Part shown: piece by piece, positions 43,152 to 52,463 of the stretch
How the letters are laid out: every line of letters begins with the position of its first letter
How positions within the stretch are numbered: position 1 is the stretch's first letter
Source of the DNA: a virus
Reading direction: 5' to 3' (one strand)
Length of the DNA: 64,000 nucleotides
Virus record (IMG/VR): IMGVR_UViG_3300025151_000023
Location: 21,743-85,742 of that record
The notes under the pieces: generated by a model
Told to the model about the DNA's origin: nothing
Databases searched by the model: none
The model's input: only the letters and a program-made list of their open reading frames with translations
Position numbers and translations under genes: made by a program

Positions 43152-43574
43152 ATGAGTGAAATAATTTGTTCTGGATGCCTATTCTATTCTAAGGCAACCA
43201 AACGTTTTTTGTTTTTGCATAGAAATATTAAGCAAAAAGGCACTTGGGGCATTGTCGGTGGCAAATCATCTGACAAAGAATCACCGTGGCAGGGATTGCA
43301 AAGAGAAATTGTAGAAGAAGTTGGCTTTGCTCCTACAATTACCAAAAAGATTCCTTTGGAATTGTTTGTTTCAAAAGATACACGATTTAAATTTCACACG
43401 TTTGTTTGTGCAGTTGAACAAGAATTTATTCCAAAACTTAATGCAGAACATTCTGGCTATGCATGGGTAAGTGTCAACAGTTGGCCTATGCCATTGCACG
43501 ATGGTGTGAAAAAAACTTTACGGAATAAGTCAATAAAAACTAAATTGCAAACTATTTTAGACTTGATAGTCTAA
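43152..43574 (+). CDS. Nudix hydrolase
   Basis: 140 aa with an intact Nudix box: G37-x5-E43-x7-R51-E52-I-V-E55-E56-V-G58. Hydrolyses nucleoside diphosphates linked to another group. In this sugar-rich phage it may act on NDP-sugars or oxidised nucleotides. Its stop abuts the end of the opposing fibre gene. Confidence 0.85.
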   Translation: MSEIICSGCLFYSKATKRFLFLHRNIKQKGTWGIVGGKSSDKESPWQGLQREIVEEVGFAPTITKKIPLELFVSKDTRFKFHTFVCAVEQEFIPKLNAEHSGYAWVSVNSWPMPLHDGVKKTLRNKSIKTKLQTILDLIV

Positions 43575-46500
43575 TTACATCATTGTTACGAAAATATCAA
43601 TAACACCTTCGCCTGAGCTTGATTCAACTGCTTTGCCTATTACAGTGCCTATTGAAGGGTTAGCTTCTGCTCTTGCTCGGCCGTTGCCTGCTGATACAAG
43701 CAAATCACCTGGTTCAATGTTTCCAGTAACTTTGCATGGAACACGTCCAGTCATTGCTAATTTTACACCTTGTGCACCTTCATTTAATAAAAATCCTGGT
43801 TCAGTTGAAACAACGCCAGCTACAGATTTATGTCCATCTTCATTACATTTTGCAACTTTCTTTTGACCTGCAAAATGCACTACATCTCCTGGCTCAAGGT
43901 CAGTGTCGTCTGTTGGAAAAATCTCCGCCAAATCCGCATACTGTGCCGCTGTAACTGTACCTGTAATGGTGCCAGTTACTCGCAACGCATCACGTATTGT
44001 TATTTGAGTTGAGTCGTGTGCAACCAGTGTGTCAGTTCTAATGTTCAGTATCTCTACCTCAGATGATGATTGTGATTCTATTGAATCTACAGTAATATTG
44101 GCATCTAGGGCAACCGTGAGTACCTGTGTACTGGATGTGTCAGTTGTGATACTATTACCACCGGATACTTGCAGTGGTTGTGTACCTAGGTCAACTTCCA
44201 TTTTGGTTGAATCATCACCTACAATTTCCAGTACTGAAGATAAATTTCCTACTTCTGTGTCAACATATGCTTTAACTGATTGTTGTGTTGGAATAAGTGA
44301 AGCCGAGTTAGAAGACATGTCGTCTTCGTCAACAAATGCTGTTGCTGTGATAGTACCATCTGATAATGAGCCAAATGTGACTGTGCCTTCAACGTCTAAT
44401 GCATCATCTATATTAATTGAACCTGATGCATCAGCTTTAATTGGACCACTGATAGTAATACCATCATTGAAAAATACGCTGGTAGAATCAGCTGATGAAA
44501 TAGTTTCAACTACTAGCGCCGCACCAGTAATAGTTCCAAATGTTCCAATATCTTTTGATGCATCTACAACTACTGCTTTATTTGCCGCCACAGTACCGTT
44601 GGTAATGCCATCTAATTTTTCTAGATCAGTTTCATTCATATCAGCTGAGCCAATAACAAATGAGCCCGATGTTGTTACATCGCCAGTTGCTGTTATAGTT
44701 GATGCTGTTGTGATTGCTCCTTCAACGTCCAGTGCGTCATCAATATTGATACTCGCAGATGCATCTGATTTGATTGGGCCACTTAACGTTATACCATCGT
44801 TGAAAAACACACTGGTAGAATCAGCTGATGAAATAGTTTCTACAACCAAGGCCGCCCCAGTAATTGTTCCAAAAGTTCCTATGTCTTTTGATGCATCTAC
44901 AACTACTGCTTTGTTTGCCGCCACAGTACCGTTGGTTATGCCATCAAGTTTTGTTAAGTCAGTTTCGTTAATATCAGCTGACCCAATAACAAATGATGTA
45001 CCGGCAGTGATTGCTCCAGTCGTTGTTACAGTTGCTCCTTCAATGTTTGCAACTAATGTTGCTGTTGATGAATCTGTAATTGCTGTTGCATCATGTCCTG
45101 AAGTTGATAGCACAGCTTTAAATTTGTCATCTCCTTCATTCCAATACAGCACAGCATTATTGCCAGCTGAACCACGTTCAATCATTATACCAGCGTCGAC
45201 ATCACTGCCGCCTGAATTTGTTTTTGACAGAATCATTAATGGATCAGCAACTGTCACGTTTGTTGTATCTACATAAGTTGTTGTTCCTGAAACTGTTAGA
45301 TCGCCTGCTATGTTCGCCGCACCACCTATAGTTAAATTACCGCTAATGTTAGCAGTGCTGGCTCCAACTATTGCACCACTGATGTTTACACCTTCATTAA
45401 TTTGTATAGCTGTAGAGTCACTGGTTTGAAAAACTTGTGCATCAATTATGTCTGCGTTAAGTGTGCCTGTTGCAGTGATAGTAGCGCCTTGAATTGTTCC
45501 TGTTGCAGTTACATTTCTTAATGAATCAATATCGATGTTAGAGTCAGCGACTAGTGCCTTATTAGCGGCCGCAGTACCATCAGTAATGCCATCTAATTTT
45601 TCTAGATCAGTTTCACTCATATCAGCTGACCCAATAACAAATGAACCTACTGCTGTAACATTGCCACCGGCTGTAATAGCGCCACCTGATGTAATTGCAC
45701 CTTCAACGTCCAGTGCATCATCTATGTTAATTGAAGCTGATGCGTCTGATTTGATTGGGCCACTTAGTGTAATACCATCATTGAAAAACACACTTGTTGA
45801 ATCAGCAGAACTAATAGTTTCAACTACTAGAGCCGCGCCTGTGATAGTGCCAAAAGTCCCTATGTCTTTTGATGCATCAACAACTACGGCCTTGCTTGCC
45901 GCTACTGTTCCGTTTGTGATGCCATCTAATTTTTCTAGATCAGTTTCACTCATATCAGCTGAGCCAATAACAAATGAACCACTTGTTGTAATATTTCCTG
46001 TTGCTGTTACAGTAGATGCTGTTGTAATTGCGCCTTCAACATCTAGAGCATCGTCTATGTTTATGGTTGCAGAATCGTCAGCTTTAATTGGTCCTGCTAC
46101 AGTTATACCATCATTGAAAAACACACTGGTGGAATCAGCTGATGATATTGTTTCTACAACTAATGCACTACCTGTGATAGTGCCAAATGTGCCTATGTCT
46201 TTTGATGCATCAACAACAACTGCTTTGTTTGCCGCCACAGTACCATTTGTAATTCCGTCTAATTTTTCTAGATCAGTTTCATTCATATCAGCTGAGCCAA
46301 TAATAAATGATCCTGTTGCAGTTACATTATTAAATGAACCTATATCTAAATTTGAATCAACAACAACTGCTTTGTTTGCCGCCACTGTACCATTTGTAAT
46401 TCCGTCTAATTTTTCTAGATCAGTTTCATTCATATCAGCTGAGCCAATTATGAAAGAACTACCAGATGTTATACTGCCAGATGATGCAACACTACCATCA

Positions 46501-46886
46501 ATGCTTATGATTGATGAATCTTCTGCTCTTAATGTTCCTTGAAGTAGTAAATCGTCTTTTATTGTTATGCCAGTTGAATCTTGTGAAGATATTTCATTTA
46601 CATCAAGGACATTCACACTCAACGTGCCTGATACATTAAGATCATCTTGTACTTGTACACCTGTTGAATCTGATGAAGCAATTACATCTACATCGCCTTG
46701 ATCTGCAAACTCTAAGCCATCACCCGCGGCATTTACTCTTAATACTTGCCCTACTGTGCCTATTGTAAGAGCCGATCCTGTACCGCCGTTTGCTAAAGGT
46801 ACAGTTTCACCTGACTGAAACTCCCCAAGCCCTGTGGCAACATTGTCACTGTTGAATACTACTCTTACTGGTGTTTTATCTGGCAT
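43575..46886 (-). CDS. Repeat-built tail fibre protein
   Basis: 1103 aa. Six copies of a module beginning SF(V/I)IGSADMNETDLEKLDGIT, most continuing with a KDIGTFGTITG stretch and ISSADSTSVFFNDGI, each about 110 aa when full. The last about 125 residues (YADLAEIFP, GDVVHFAGQKKVAK, GDLLVSAGNGRA) are a C-terminal domain like that of phage fibres that are trimmed or trimerised. Receptor-binding or whisker-like function inferred. Antisense long ORF is a shadow. Confidence 0.8.
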   Translation of the reverse strand: MPDKTPVRVVFNSDNVATGLGEFQSGETVPLANGGTGSALTIGTVGQVLRVNAAGDGLEFADQGDVDVIASSDSTGVQVQDDLNVSGTLSVNVLDVNEISSQDSTGITIKDDLLLQGTLRAEDSSIISIDGSVASSGSITSGSSFIIGSADMNETDLEKLDGITNGTVAANKAVVVDSNLDIGSFNNVTATGSFIIGSADMNETDLEKLDGITNGTVAANKAVVVDASKDIGTFGTITGSALVVETISSADSTSVFFNDGITVAGPIKADDSATINIDDALDVEGAITTASTVTATGNITTSGSFVIGSADMSETDLEKLDGITNGTVAASKAVVVDASKDIGTFGTITGAALVVETISSADSTSVFFNDGITLSGPIKSDASASINIDDALDVEGAITSGGAITAGGNVTAVGSFVIGSADMSETDLEKLDGITDGTAAANKALVADSNIDIDSLRNVTATGTIQGATITATGTLNADIIDAQVFQTSDSTAIQINEGVNISGAIVGASTANISGNLTIGGAANIAGDLTVSGTTTYVDTTNVTVADPLMILSKTNSGGSDVDAGIMIERGSAGNNAVLYWNEGDDKFKAVLSTSGHDATAITDSSTATLVANIEGATVTTTGAITAGTSFVIGSADINETDLTKLDGITNGTVAANKAVVVDASKDIGTFGTITGAALVVETISSADSTSVFFNDGITLSGPIKSDASASINIDDALDVEGAITTASTITATGDVTTSGSFVIGSADMNETDLEKLDGITNGTVAANKAVVVDASKDIGTFGTITGAALVVETISSADSTSVFFNDGITISGPIKADASGSINIDDALDVEGTVTFGSLSDGTITATAFVDEDDMSSNSASLIPTQQSVKAYVDTEVGNLSSVLEIVGDDSTKMEVDLGTQPLQVSGGNSITTDTSSTQVLTVALDANITVDSIESQSSSEVEILNIRTDTLVAHDSTQITIRDALRVTGTITGTVTAAQYADLAEIFPTDDTDLEPGDVVHFAGQKKVAKCNEDGHKSVAGVVSTEPGFLLNEGAQGVKLAMTGRVPCKVTGNIEPGDLLVSAGNGRARAEANPSIGTVIGKAVESSSGEGVIDIFVTMM
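44360..46480. repeat. DNA-level repeats inside the fibre gene
   Basis: Six near-identical DNA units; one shared segment includes TCTAGATCAGTTTCATTCAT. They repeat at about 330-nt spacing, close enough in sequence for recombination between units. Confidence 0.7.
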
Positions 46887-46892
46887 GTACGA

Positions 46893-46900
46893 TATTTATA
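46893..46900 (-). promoter_or_regulatory. Late promoter octamer TATAAATA of the fibre gene
   Basis: Exact consensus; last base 7 nt from ATG 46886. Confidence 0.65.
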
Positions 46901-46905
46901 ATACG

Positions 46906-47925
46906 TTAAAACTGAAATAGTGTAATGGCATCGGCTGCCGCAAAATCAGTGCCGTCAGATAGGGTAAATGTTTGTCCAGCTTCTGTGTAAATGGGCACAG
47001 TGTCCACTGTACCGTTGAATTCTAATGTTGTAGCGGCTGTTCCTGCAAGTAGTTGTGCATCAGTGAGCGATGTGCTACCATCAGATGTAAAAATTTTTAC
47101 TAATTGCACTGGTCTTGCAGTTGTGGCAGCCGTGGCTCCGCCAACTATGATTGTGCTTGTGCCTACTTTGGAATTAGTAGGTAAAGTAATACCCGAAGAT
47201 GAAACTTCTAACGTACCTGTCCCATCCGACTTAATTGTAGCACCGCCTATATCTAAAGTTTCTGCGGCTAAAAATGCTGTCTTCCATCTTTTGCCTGCCT
47301 TGCCTAAATCAAAAACTCCATTTTGACTAGGTACTAAATGACCTGCAAATTCAAAGCCTGTGTCAGTGGAATCATCTATAGTAAAACTGCTACCTGCTAT
47401 TCTTATATTTTCAATGCCAACGCCTACTGTACTACTATCCTGCACAGAAAGTTTTGATCCAGCTATTTGCAAGTCGCCAAGATCAGCACTTACCGATGAT
47501 CCGTCGATGGTTAATGTATCTCCAGAAACTGTAGCAGTGATACCACCTGCCCCTACTAAATTTAATGTCGATCCATCAGCAATAGAAATAGTTGCAGATG
47601 TTGTATCACCAAAACTTATTCCTTGTGCTTGTGATGATCCGGTTATTGTTAATGTGCCATCTGAATTAGCAGACGTTGTGATTCCAGTGCCACCTCTAAG
47701 ATATAAAGAACCTCCACTTGCTATTTCGATTGTTGCTGAATCATCTGCTACAAATAAAGTAGTACCACCACCGCCACCAGTTGAGACCTCAGTACCACCT
47801 GGGGTAACACCGTCACCTATTCTCAATGCACCAGTTACAGTATCATGTGCTAGGTATGTTGCCTCAATTACGTGTGTTGATATATCTTCATTTTTAAAGG
47901 AGCCTTTTATTTTTCTAAAAGCCAT
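46906..47925 (-). CDS. Fibre-like structural protein, 339 aa
   Basis: Gly/Ser/Thr-rich beta repeats (SATIEIASGGSLYLRG, GDTTSATISIADGSTLNL, SKLSVQDSSTVGVG). N-terminal IEATYLAHDTVTGALRIGDG is the type used by phage fibre anchors. C terminus PIYTEAGQTFTLSDGTD. Follows the acidic 132-aa gene and precedes the fibre, so a short fibre or fibre adaptor is likely. Confidence 0.6.
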   Translation of the reverse strand: MAFRKIKGSFKNEDISTHVIEATYLAHDTVTGALRIGDGVTPGGTEVSTGGGGGTTLFVADDSATIEIASGGSLYLRGGTGITTSANSDGTLTITGSSQAQGISFGDTTSATISIADGSTLNLVGAGGITATVSGDTLTIDGSSVSADLGDLQIAGSKLSVQDSSTVGVGIENIRIAGSSFTIDDSTDTGFEFAGHLVPSQNGVFDLGKAGKRWKTAFLAAETLDIGGATIKSDGTGTLEVSSSGITLPTNSKVGTSTIIVGGATAATTARPVQLVKIFTSDGSTSLTDAQLLAGTAATTLEFNGTVDTVPIYTEAGQTFTLSDGTDFAAADAITLFQF

Positions 47926-47928
47926 GTG

Positions 47929-48327
47929 TTACTCCTTTTTGTCTTCGTCTTCTTCTTCTTTTTCTGTTGGCTGACCTTGATCATCCACTGTATAATTTTT
48001 ATCTCCGCCTAGCAGTGTTGGTAACGGAATACTGTCTTGTTCAGCTTCTATGTCTTCTTTGTCTGTCATGTCATCAATGGTTTCAGATGATTTGCCTTGA
48101 TCTGCTTTTTTAAGTTCTATTTCTTGCTGTAATGGAAACACTGTGTTTGATTTTTCTGGATCAGAACCATCATCTGGTTTGTCTGTAGGCTGGTCTTTTT
48201 CGACTTTTACTGATTTGCCAAAGATTTGTTTTATTGCTTCAGCATCTTCGTCATTGTCTAACGTACCATCTATTATTATTTTAAAGTCTCTAAATTTCAC
48301 AGCAAAATTATTTATCGAATGCTCCAT
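47929..48327 (-). CDS. Acidic hypothetical protein, 132 aa
   Basis: The start MEHSINNFAVKFRDFKIII gives way to a strongly acidic Asp/Glu/Lys-rich tail (TEKEEEDEDKKE), probably disordered. Upstream of two fibre genes and perhaps a fibre chaperone, but not recognised. Confidence 0.5.
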   Translation of the reverse strand: MEHSINNFAVKFRDFKIIIDGTLDNDEDAEAIKQIFGKSVKVEKDQPTDKPDDGSDPEKSNTVFPLQQEIELKKADQGKSSETIDDMTDKEDIEAEQDSIPLPTLLGGDKNYTVDDQGQPTEKEEEDEDKKE

Positions 48328-48357
48328 GTCGCTGTCTAAAATGCATTAACTACAAAT

Positions 48358-49056
48358 ATGAGTCTAAAATATGCTTTGCATCATATACCAAAATGTGCAG
48401 GTTCTACTATACAAATGCGTATGATACAAGCTGAATACAACAAAGAATTACCAGCTGGATCAACGTTAATTAGGTATGAAGCAGTTGGGCGAGAATGGGA
48501 ATATAGATTAGCTGATGACCCGGATTATAATCCAGATGAATCATTACATCAACACACATTGCCAAGGCATAGAGGTAAACAACAAACAGGCAATCATGAC
48601 GTTATTATTGCCATGGGACATCTTATTGATCATACGTGGCCTGGTGAACATTTAACATGGATTAGGAATCCTTTAGAGAGGGATATATCTCATTTTAATT
48701 ACGATTTAAATCTTGGAAGACATACTAAATCATGGAGTAATTGGAATGGCGTTACGCCTCCTAATTGGATATGTATGTGGCTGTATACTCAATATTTAAA
48801 ACAACCTTATACTGATGACGAACAAATGTTTGAAGCTGTAACAAACTGTAAATTAAACATAAGAACTTTAGAGAATTTAGAAAAAGATTATGCTGGTATG
48901 TGTGCAAATCTTAACATCAATGTTAGCAAAGCAAACGACAATTCAAGTATGAAAAAAGGCAAAATGATTAGTATAGATGATATGTCATATGATGATATTG
49001 AAAACCACAAAGTTGAAAATTATTATGATTGGAAACTGTACGAGTTGTATAAATGA
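48358..49056 (+). CDS. Sulfotransferase-like protein
   Basis: 232 aa. N-terminal HHIPKCAGSTIQMRM (5'-phosphosulfate loop) and TWIRNPLERDISHFNY (3'-phosphate motif) give the PAPS-binding layout. It lies on the plus strand between fibre and head genes with the next gene overlapping by 4 nt. Distant from the copy at 15066. Could sulfate a sugar on the virion or host. Confidence 0.7.
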   Translation: MSLKYALHHIPKCAGSTIQMRMIQAEYNKELPAGSTLIRYEAVGREWEYRLADDPDYNPDESLHQHTLPRHRGKQQTGNHDVIIAMGHLIDHTWPGEHLTWIRNPLERDISHFNYDLNLGRHTKSWSNWNGVTPPNWICMWLYTQYLKQPYTDDEQMFEAVTNCKLNIRTLENLEKDYAGMCANLNINVSKANDNSSMKKGKMISIDDMSYDDIENHKVENYYDWKLYELYK

Positions 49057-49772
49057 ACCTAGATATAGTAACGTGCATTGATTGGGAGTATAGACAGTGG
49101 GCTATAACGTTGTTTAGATCTTTGAGCTCTGAATGGCGCAATCGTTATATCATTGCAGTAGGTCCAGGTGACTGGTATCAACTATCAATACAGTTGAACG
49201 CAACAATTATAGAGCAAGAACTAAATCCAAACTTTGACAAAGTAATTTGGTGTCAAAATGTAAGAATGAAACATCTTCACACGTTGTTATCGTCCATGAA
49301 TGATGGAGATTATTTGCTGTCGATTGATGCTGATTTTAAACAAAACAGACCATTCAATTGGGAAACTTTGAAAAAAGATCAATCAAATAAAACTTTTTGG
49401 TGCCAACGCAAAAAAGGCAAAATCAAAAGCAGATATCATCCAATGCCAAGGTATGTGCTGTGGCAACCAGAAGATCCCAGATTTCATATCAATGCTGGAT
49501 GGTGTTTGTACAAAAATGATGTACACAATAGAAAACGTTTGTCAGACATTGCCAAAGAATGGACCAACTACACACATGACATCAAAAACTGGGATCAGTT
49601 AATGTTGTTCAAGTATTTTAAAGACGTAGGAGGCACTGTTCCATTCAAATATATCGATGAAGGTACCAAAGCAAAATGGAATGATAACAATGGTGGGTAC
49701 AGTGATTATGCTACTTGGTGGCACTGCAAAGCTGGAAAAAAACTAAAAGAAAAGTTTTGGAATAATGTTTAG
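49053..49772 (+). CDS. GT-A type glycosyltransferase-like
   Basis: 239 aa. SIDADF near residue 92 is the metal motif, HINAGWCLYKND and WDQLMLFKYF follow in the order of GT-A enzymes, and WWHCKAGKK is close to the C terminus. Coupled to the sulfotransferase by ATGA overlap, suggesting sugar transfer and sulfation act together. Confidence 0.6.
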   Translation: MNLDIVTCIDWEYRQWAITLFRSLSSEWRNRYIIAVGPGDWYQLSIQLNATIIEQELNPNFDKVIWCQNVRMKHLHTLLSSMNDGDYLLSIDADFKQNRPFNWETLKKDQSNKTFWCQRKKGKIKSRYHPMPRYVLWQPEDPRFHINAGWCLYKNDVHNRKRLSDIAKEWTNYTHDIKNWDQLMLFKYFKDVGGTVPFKYIDEGTKAKWNDNNGGYSDYATWWHCKAGKKLKEKFWNNV

Positions 49773-50134
49773 TGACCGCCTGATAAATCTGCACTAACAT
49801 CCATAAAGTTAATCAAGTACCAATTGGTTCCATCATATACCCAGTTAGTGACATCACCCGATGCTGTGGTAATATCAGATGACCCACCTTTTAGTGTTGT
49901 GCCTGTAACATCAAACACTACTGCGGCAGTTGAAATTACAGTTATTATTTGTCCTGCAACGCCATCATCGAATGTAGTAAGTGTTTGTCCTGATGCATGT
50001 GTCTTCCAAAGATTGCCGCCACTAACGCTTGGTGTTGTGTCGGTTGCACTAAATGTACCAAACGTACCTGTGACATTAGCCGCAAAACTACTTTGCACTT
50101 GTACGTCGCTGTCGTCTCTAATTATTTTTGGCAT
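49769..50134 (-). CDS. Small virion protein, fibre-knob-like
   Basis: 121 aa, all beta in appearance. GQIITVISTAAVVFDVTGTT followed by NWVYDGTNWYLINF is the pattern of small fibre-tip or head-decoration domains. Directly after gene 23 and behind a late-type octamer and terminator, so a capsid decoration is plausible. Overlaps the opposing gene by 4 nt. Confidence 0.5.
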   Translation of the reverse strand: MPKIIRDDSDVQVQSSFAANVTGTFGTFSATDTTPSVSGGNLWKTHASGQTLTTFDDGVAGQIITVISTAAVVFDVTGTTLKGGSSDITTASGDVTNWVYDGTNWYLINFMDVSADLSGGH

Positions 50135-50141
50135 TGTGTGT

Positions 50142-50149
50142 TATTTATT
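50142..50149 (-). promoter_or_regulatory. Late-type octamer AATAAATA
   Basis: 8 nt from ATG 50134. Confidence 0.4.
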
Positions 50150-50154
50150 GTCAT

Positions 50155-50185
50155 AAAAAAAGGGGGACGTAAAATCCCCCCTTTT
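50155..50185 (-). terminator. Rho-independent terminator after gene 23
   Basis: Minus strand AAAAGGGGGG..CCCCC hairpin with a run of seven T. Strong, at the end of the head operon. Confidence 0.8.
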
Positions 50186-50199
50186 GAATTGCGTAATTC

Positions 50200-51375
50200 T
50201 TACTTGAATGATACGTTAGATACACTAATTCTAGCCAAGTAGTCAGCCGCATTACCAAGTGATGATGCTGTGTTTGATAACTCAACATAACCATATCTTG
50301 TTAAGAAACTTACTACTGGTTCGAATGTAGATGGATCCAGTACCACACCAGAACTCATTAGCGGAATGTACGGACAGTAGAACGCTGGAGCATCAGCTTC
50401 TGATGAACCTTTGTAACCTACTAGTACGTCAGTACCTGTAGCCGCATAACCGTCAACATAAACTCTCATAGAGTTGTTTAAAGTACCTACAAACTTAGTG
50501 TTTGTTGGAGCTTCAAATACACCTTCAGTTGAACGTGCAAATGCTGATGTTGTTGCTGATTGTAAGATAGTTAAAGCTTCAGATGAAACAACAGCATAGT
50601 TACCCGCACCACGTCTTGTTCTTTGTGCGATTAAGTTAGCTTGTTGGTTGATCAGTACAGCCAGAGCCGCATGTTCGTCACCAACGAATGTTGCAGTACC
50701 TGATACAGCTGATTGGTCAAAAGCACCCGCAGCCGATCCAGCCAATGATCTTAAGCTAGTTAAGATTTCTTGGTCGATCTCTGCAGTAATTTCTTGAGCC
50801 AATGCCGCCATAATTTCTGCTTCAATGTCAATACCTTGTTGTGCTTGAGCGTCTTGTGCCGCTTCAAACGTCCATCTAGCTGAAAGTTTTCTAGATTTTG
50901 CTTCAACAACTTGTTTTAAGATCTGTACGTTTAATTTCTTACCCGCACTTCCCTCTAGCGTTGCAGTAGCCGAGCCTTTTGCCGGACTTGCATCGTTACC
51001 TGAGTAACTAGCCGCTATTTTGAAAGGTGATAACGCTTCATCACCACCAGCGATGTTTGTAGCACCGTTAGTAGTAGTATCTGCATATCTTACTCTCAAT
51101 GTGTGAATCTGACCAACTGGACCTGTCATTGGTTGTACACCAATCAGTTCGTTAGCGATTACAGTAGGCATGACCCTTCTGATAACTGGCAAAATAACTC
51201 TGTTCAGAGTTGCAACGTTACCCGCCATTGTAGCGCCTGAAGTTGCTTGCTCTGACAGGTATTTGCGTGTGTTTTCAAGGACCACATCCAAGTTTTTGGC
51301 TTTTGAACCAGTAACACCTTCCATAAGTGCTGTTTTGGTTTCTTGCCATTTATGTTCTAGCAATTGGGATGTCAT
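50200..51375 (-). CDS. 23: gp23 major capsid protein
   Basis: 391 aa, shorter than T4's 521. N-terminal prosegment (residues 1-42) ends KYLSE, a gp21-type cut site, giving a mature start at Gln43 (inferred). VLPVIRRVMPTVIANELIGVQPM and YAVVSSEALTILQSA follow, then the HK97-fold end. Last gene of the 20-23 operon. Confidence 0.93.
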   Translation of the reverse strand: MTSQLLEHKWQETKTALMEGVTGSKAKNLDVVLENTRKYLSEQATSGATMAGNVATLNRVILPVIRRVMPTVIANELIGVQPMTGPVGQIHTLRVRYADTTTNGATNIAGGDEALSPFKIAASYSGNDASPAKGSATATLEGSAGKKLNVQILKQVVEAKSRKLSARWTFEAAQDAQAQQGIDIEAEIMAALAQEITAEIDQEILTSLRSLAGSAAGAFDQSAVSGTATFVGDEHAALAVLINQQANLIAQRTRRGAGNYAVVSSEALTILQSATTSAFARSTEGVFEAPTNTKFVGTLNNSMRVYVDGYAATGTDVLVGYKGSSEADAPAFYCPYIPLMSSGVVLDPSTFEPVVSFLTRYGYVELSNTASSLGNAADYLARISVSNVSFK

Positions 51376-51388
51376 TTTTCTATTCTCC

Positions 51389-52453
51389 TTAGTTAATACC
51401 TGCTAATTTGCGGATGCTTATCACATCCTCATCTTGTTCTTTTGCCTGTGGTTTTGCCTTTTTGTCGCCTGTTGATTCTGTTCTTGATTCTGAGATTATT
51501 GAAGCCTTCTTAGCATCCTTCATTACATGTGGAAGATACTTGTTGAAAGCAGTCTTTAAGTTGTCTGTCTGCACTGTTTCTAACAGATTTGACATTACAT
51601 CTTTTTTATCGCCGGAAAGAGGTTGTAACATTTCGTTTAACACTCTATCTCTCTTATGTCTGTTTTCAATTTTTGACTTTTGAATTTTTTCAGACTCAAG
51701 AAGTTTAGATGTTTCACTAATTTTACTTTCAGCTTCAGCAAGTTTGCTTTGTAACTTACGAATTTCCGAAGTCTCATGTAGGTATGAAGTCAAATACTCT
51801 GAAGTATAAGCTTCAAATATTTTTCTTCCGAAGTTGTTTTCTCTAGCAACTTTAATGTCATCTTTGAACTGAGTCATTTCTTTAGTGATGTTCTCACTAA
51901 CAACCTGCTCAACAATTTTACTTGCTTTCTTGATGAATGCGTTTCTAATTTCAGCAAATTTTTCTTTTGCTTCTTTAACTAGTTTCACACGAGTTTCAAC
52001 AACTGATTTTTTATCTGATTCGAACTCATTAAGTTCTTTAGCAAGCGATTTTGTAACAAATGCTTCTAAAGTTTTAATTTGTTGTGCGGCAGATTTTCTA
52101 TCGTTTTGTAACTCTGTCATTTCTTTTGCTAGTTGCTTTGTAATGAACTTCTGTAGCATTTCCATGTGTGGTTTAACGCCTCTTTTGTACATTACTCTTT
52201 GGGCCGCCAGTTGTTTTCTGTCTTCAACAAACTCTGCAATCTCTTTTTTGAGTGCTTCATTTGTCAATCGGTCCATAGCTTCTACCATAACGGACTTGTC
52301 ATGTTCGTAACGCTTTGCAAACTCTTCTCTGACCTCAGTCTTAGCTTCTTCTTTGACTTCTGCTAATTTAGATTCCCATGCTTCTTCAATAGATGCACGA
52401 GTTTCTTCGTTTACCAGGTCTTTGTCAAGGAGTTGTTTGATTACGTCTAGCAT
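51389..52453 (-). CDS. 22: gp22 prohead scaffold
   Basis: 354 aa, Glu/Lys/Ala-rich, almost wholly coiled coil (RKQLAAQRVMYKRG, LQSKLAEAESKISETSKLLE), as expected of gp22, the internal scaffold degraded by gp21. Ends DEDVISIRKLAGIN. Position between 21 and 23 is as in T4. Confidence 0.85.
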   Translation of the reverse strand: MLDVIKQLLDKDLVNEETRASIEEAWESKLAEVKEEAKTEVREEFAKRYEHDKSVMVEAMDRLTNEALKKEIAEFVEDRKQLAAQRVMYKRGVKPHMEMLQKFITKQLAKEMTELQNDRKSAAQQIKTLEAFVTKSLAKELNEFESDKKSVVETRVKLVKEAKEKFAEIRNAFIKKASKIVEQVVSENITKEMTQFKDDIKVARENNFGRKIFEAYTSEYLTSYLHETSEIRKLQSKLAEAESKISETSKLLESEKIQKSKIENRHKRDRVLNEMLQPLSGDKKDVMSNLLETVQTDNLKTAFNKYLPHVMKDAKKASIISESRTESTGDKKAKPQAKEQDEDVISIRKLAGIN

Positions 52454-52463
52454 GATTTTCTCC

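Noticed and set aside
44029-45276. Long plus-strand ORF (415 codons) opposite the fibre gene
   Set aside because: Ser/Val/Thr-rich shadow of the repeat-coding strand; no start signal and no family.
44360-46480. CRISPR-like array
   Set aside because: Repeats are in frame within a coding gene and about 330 nt apart; no spacers of constant size.
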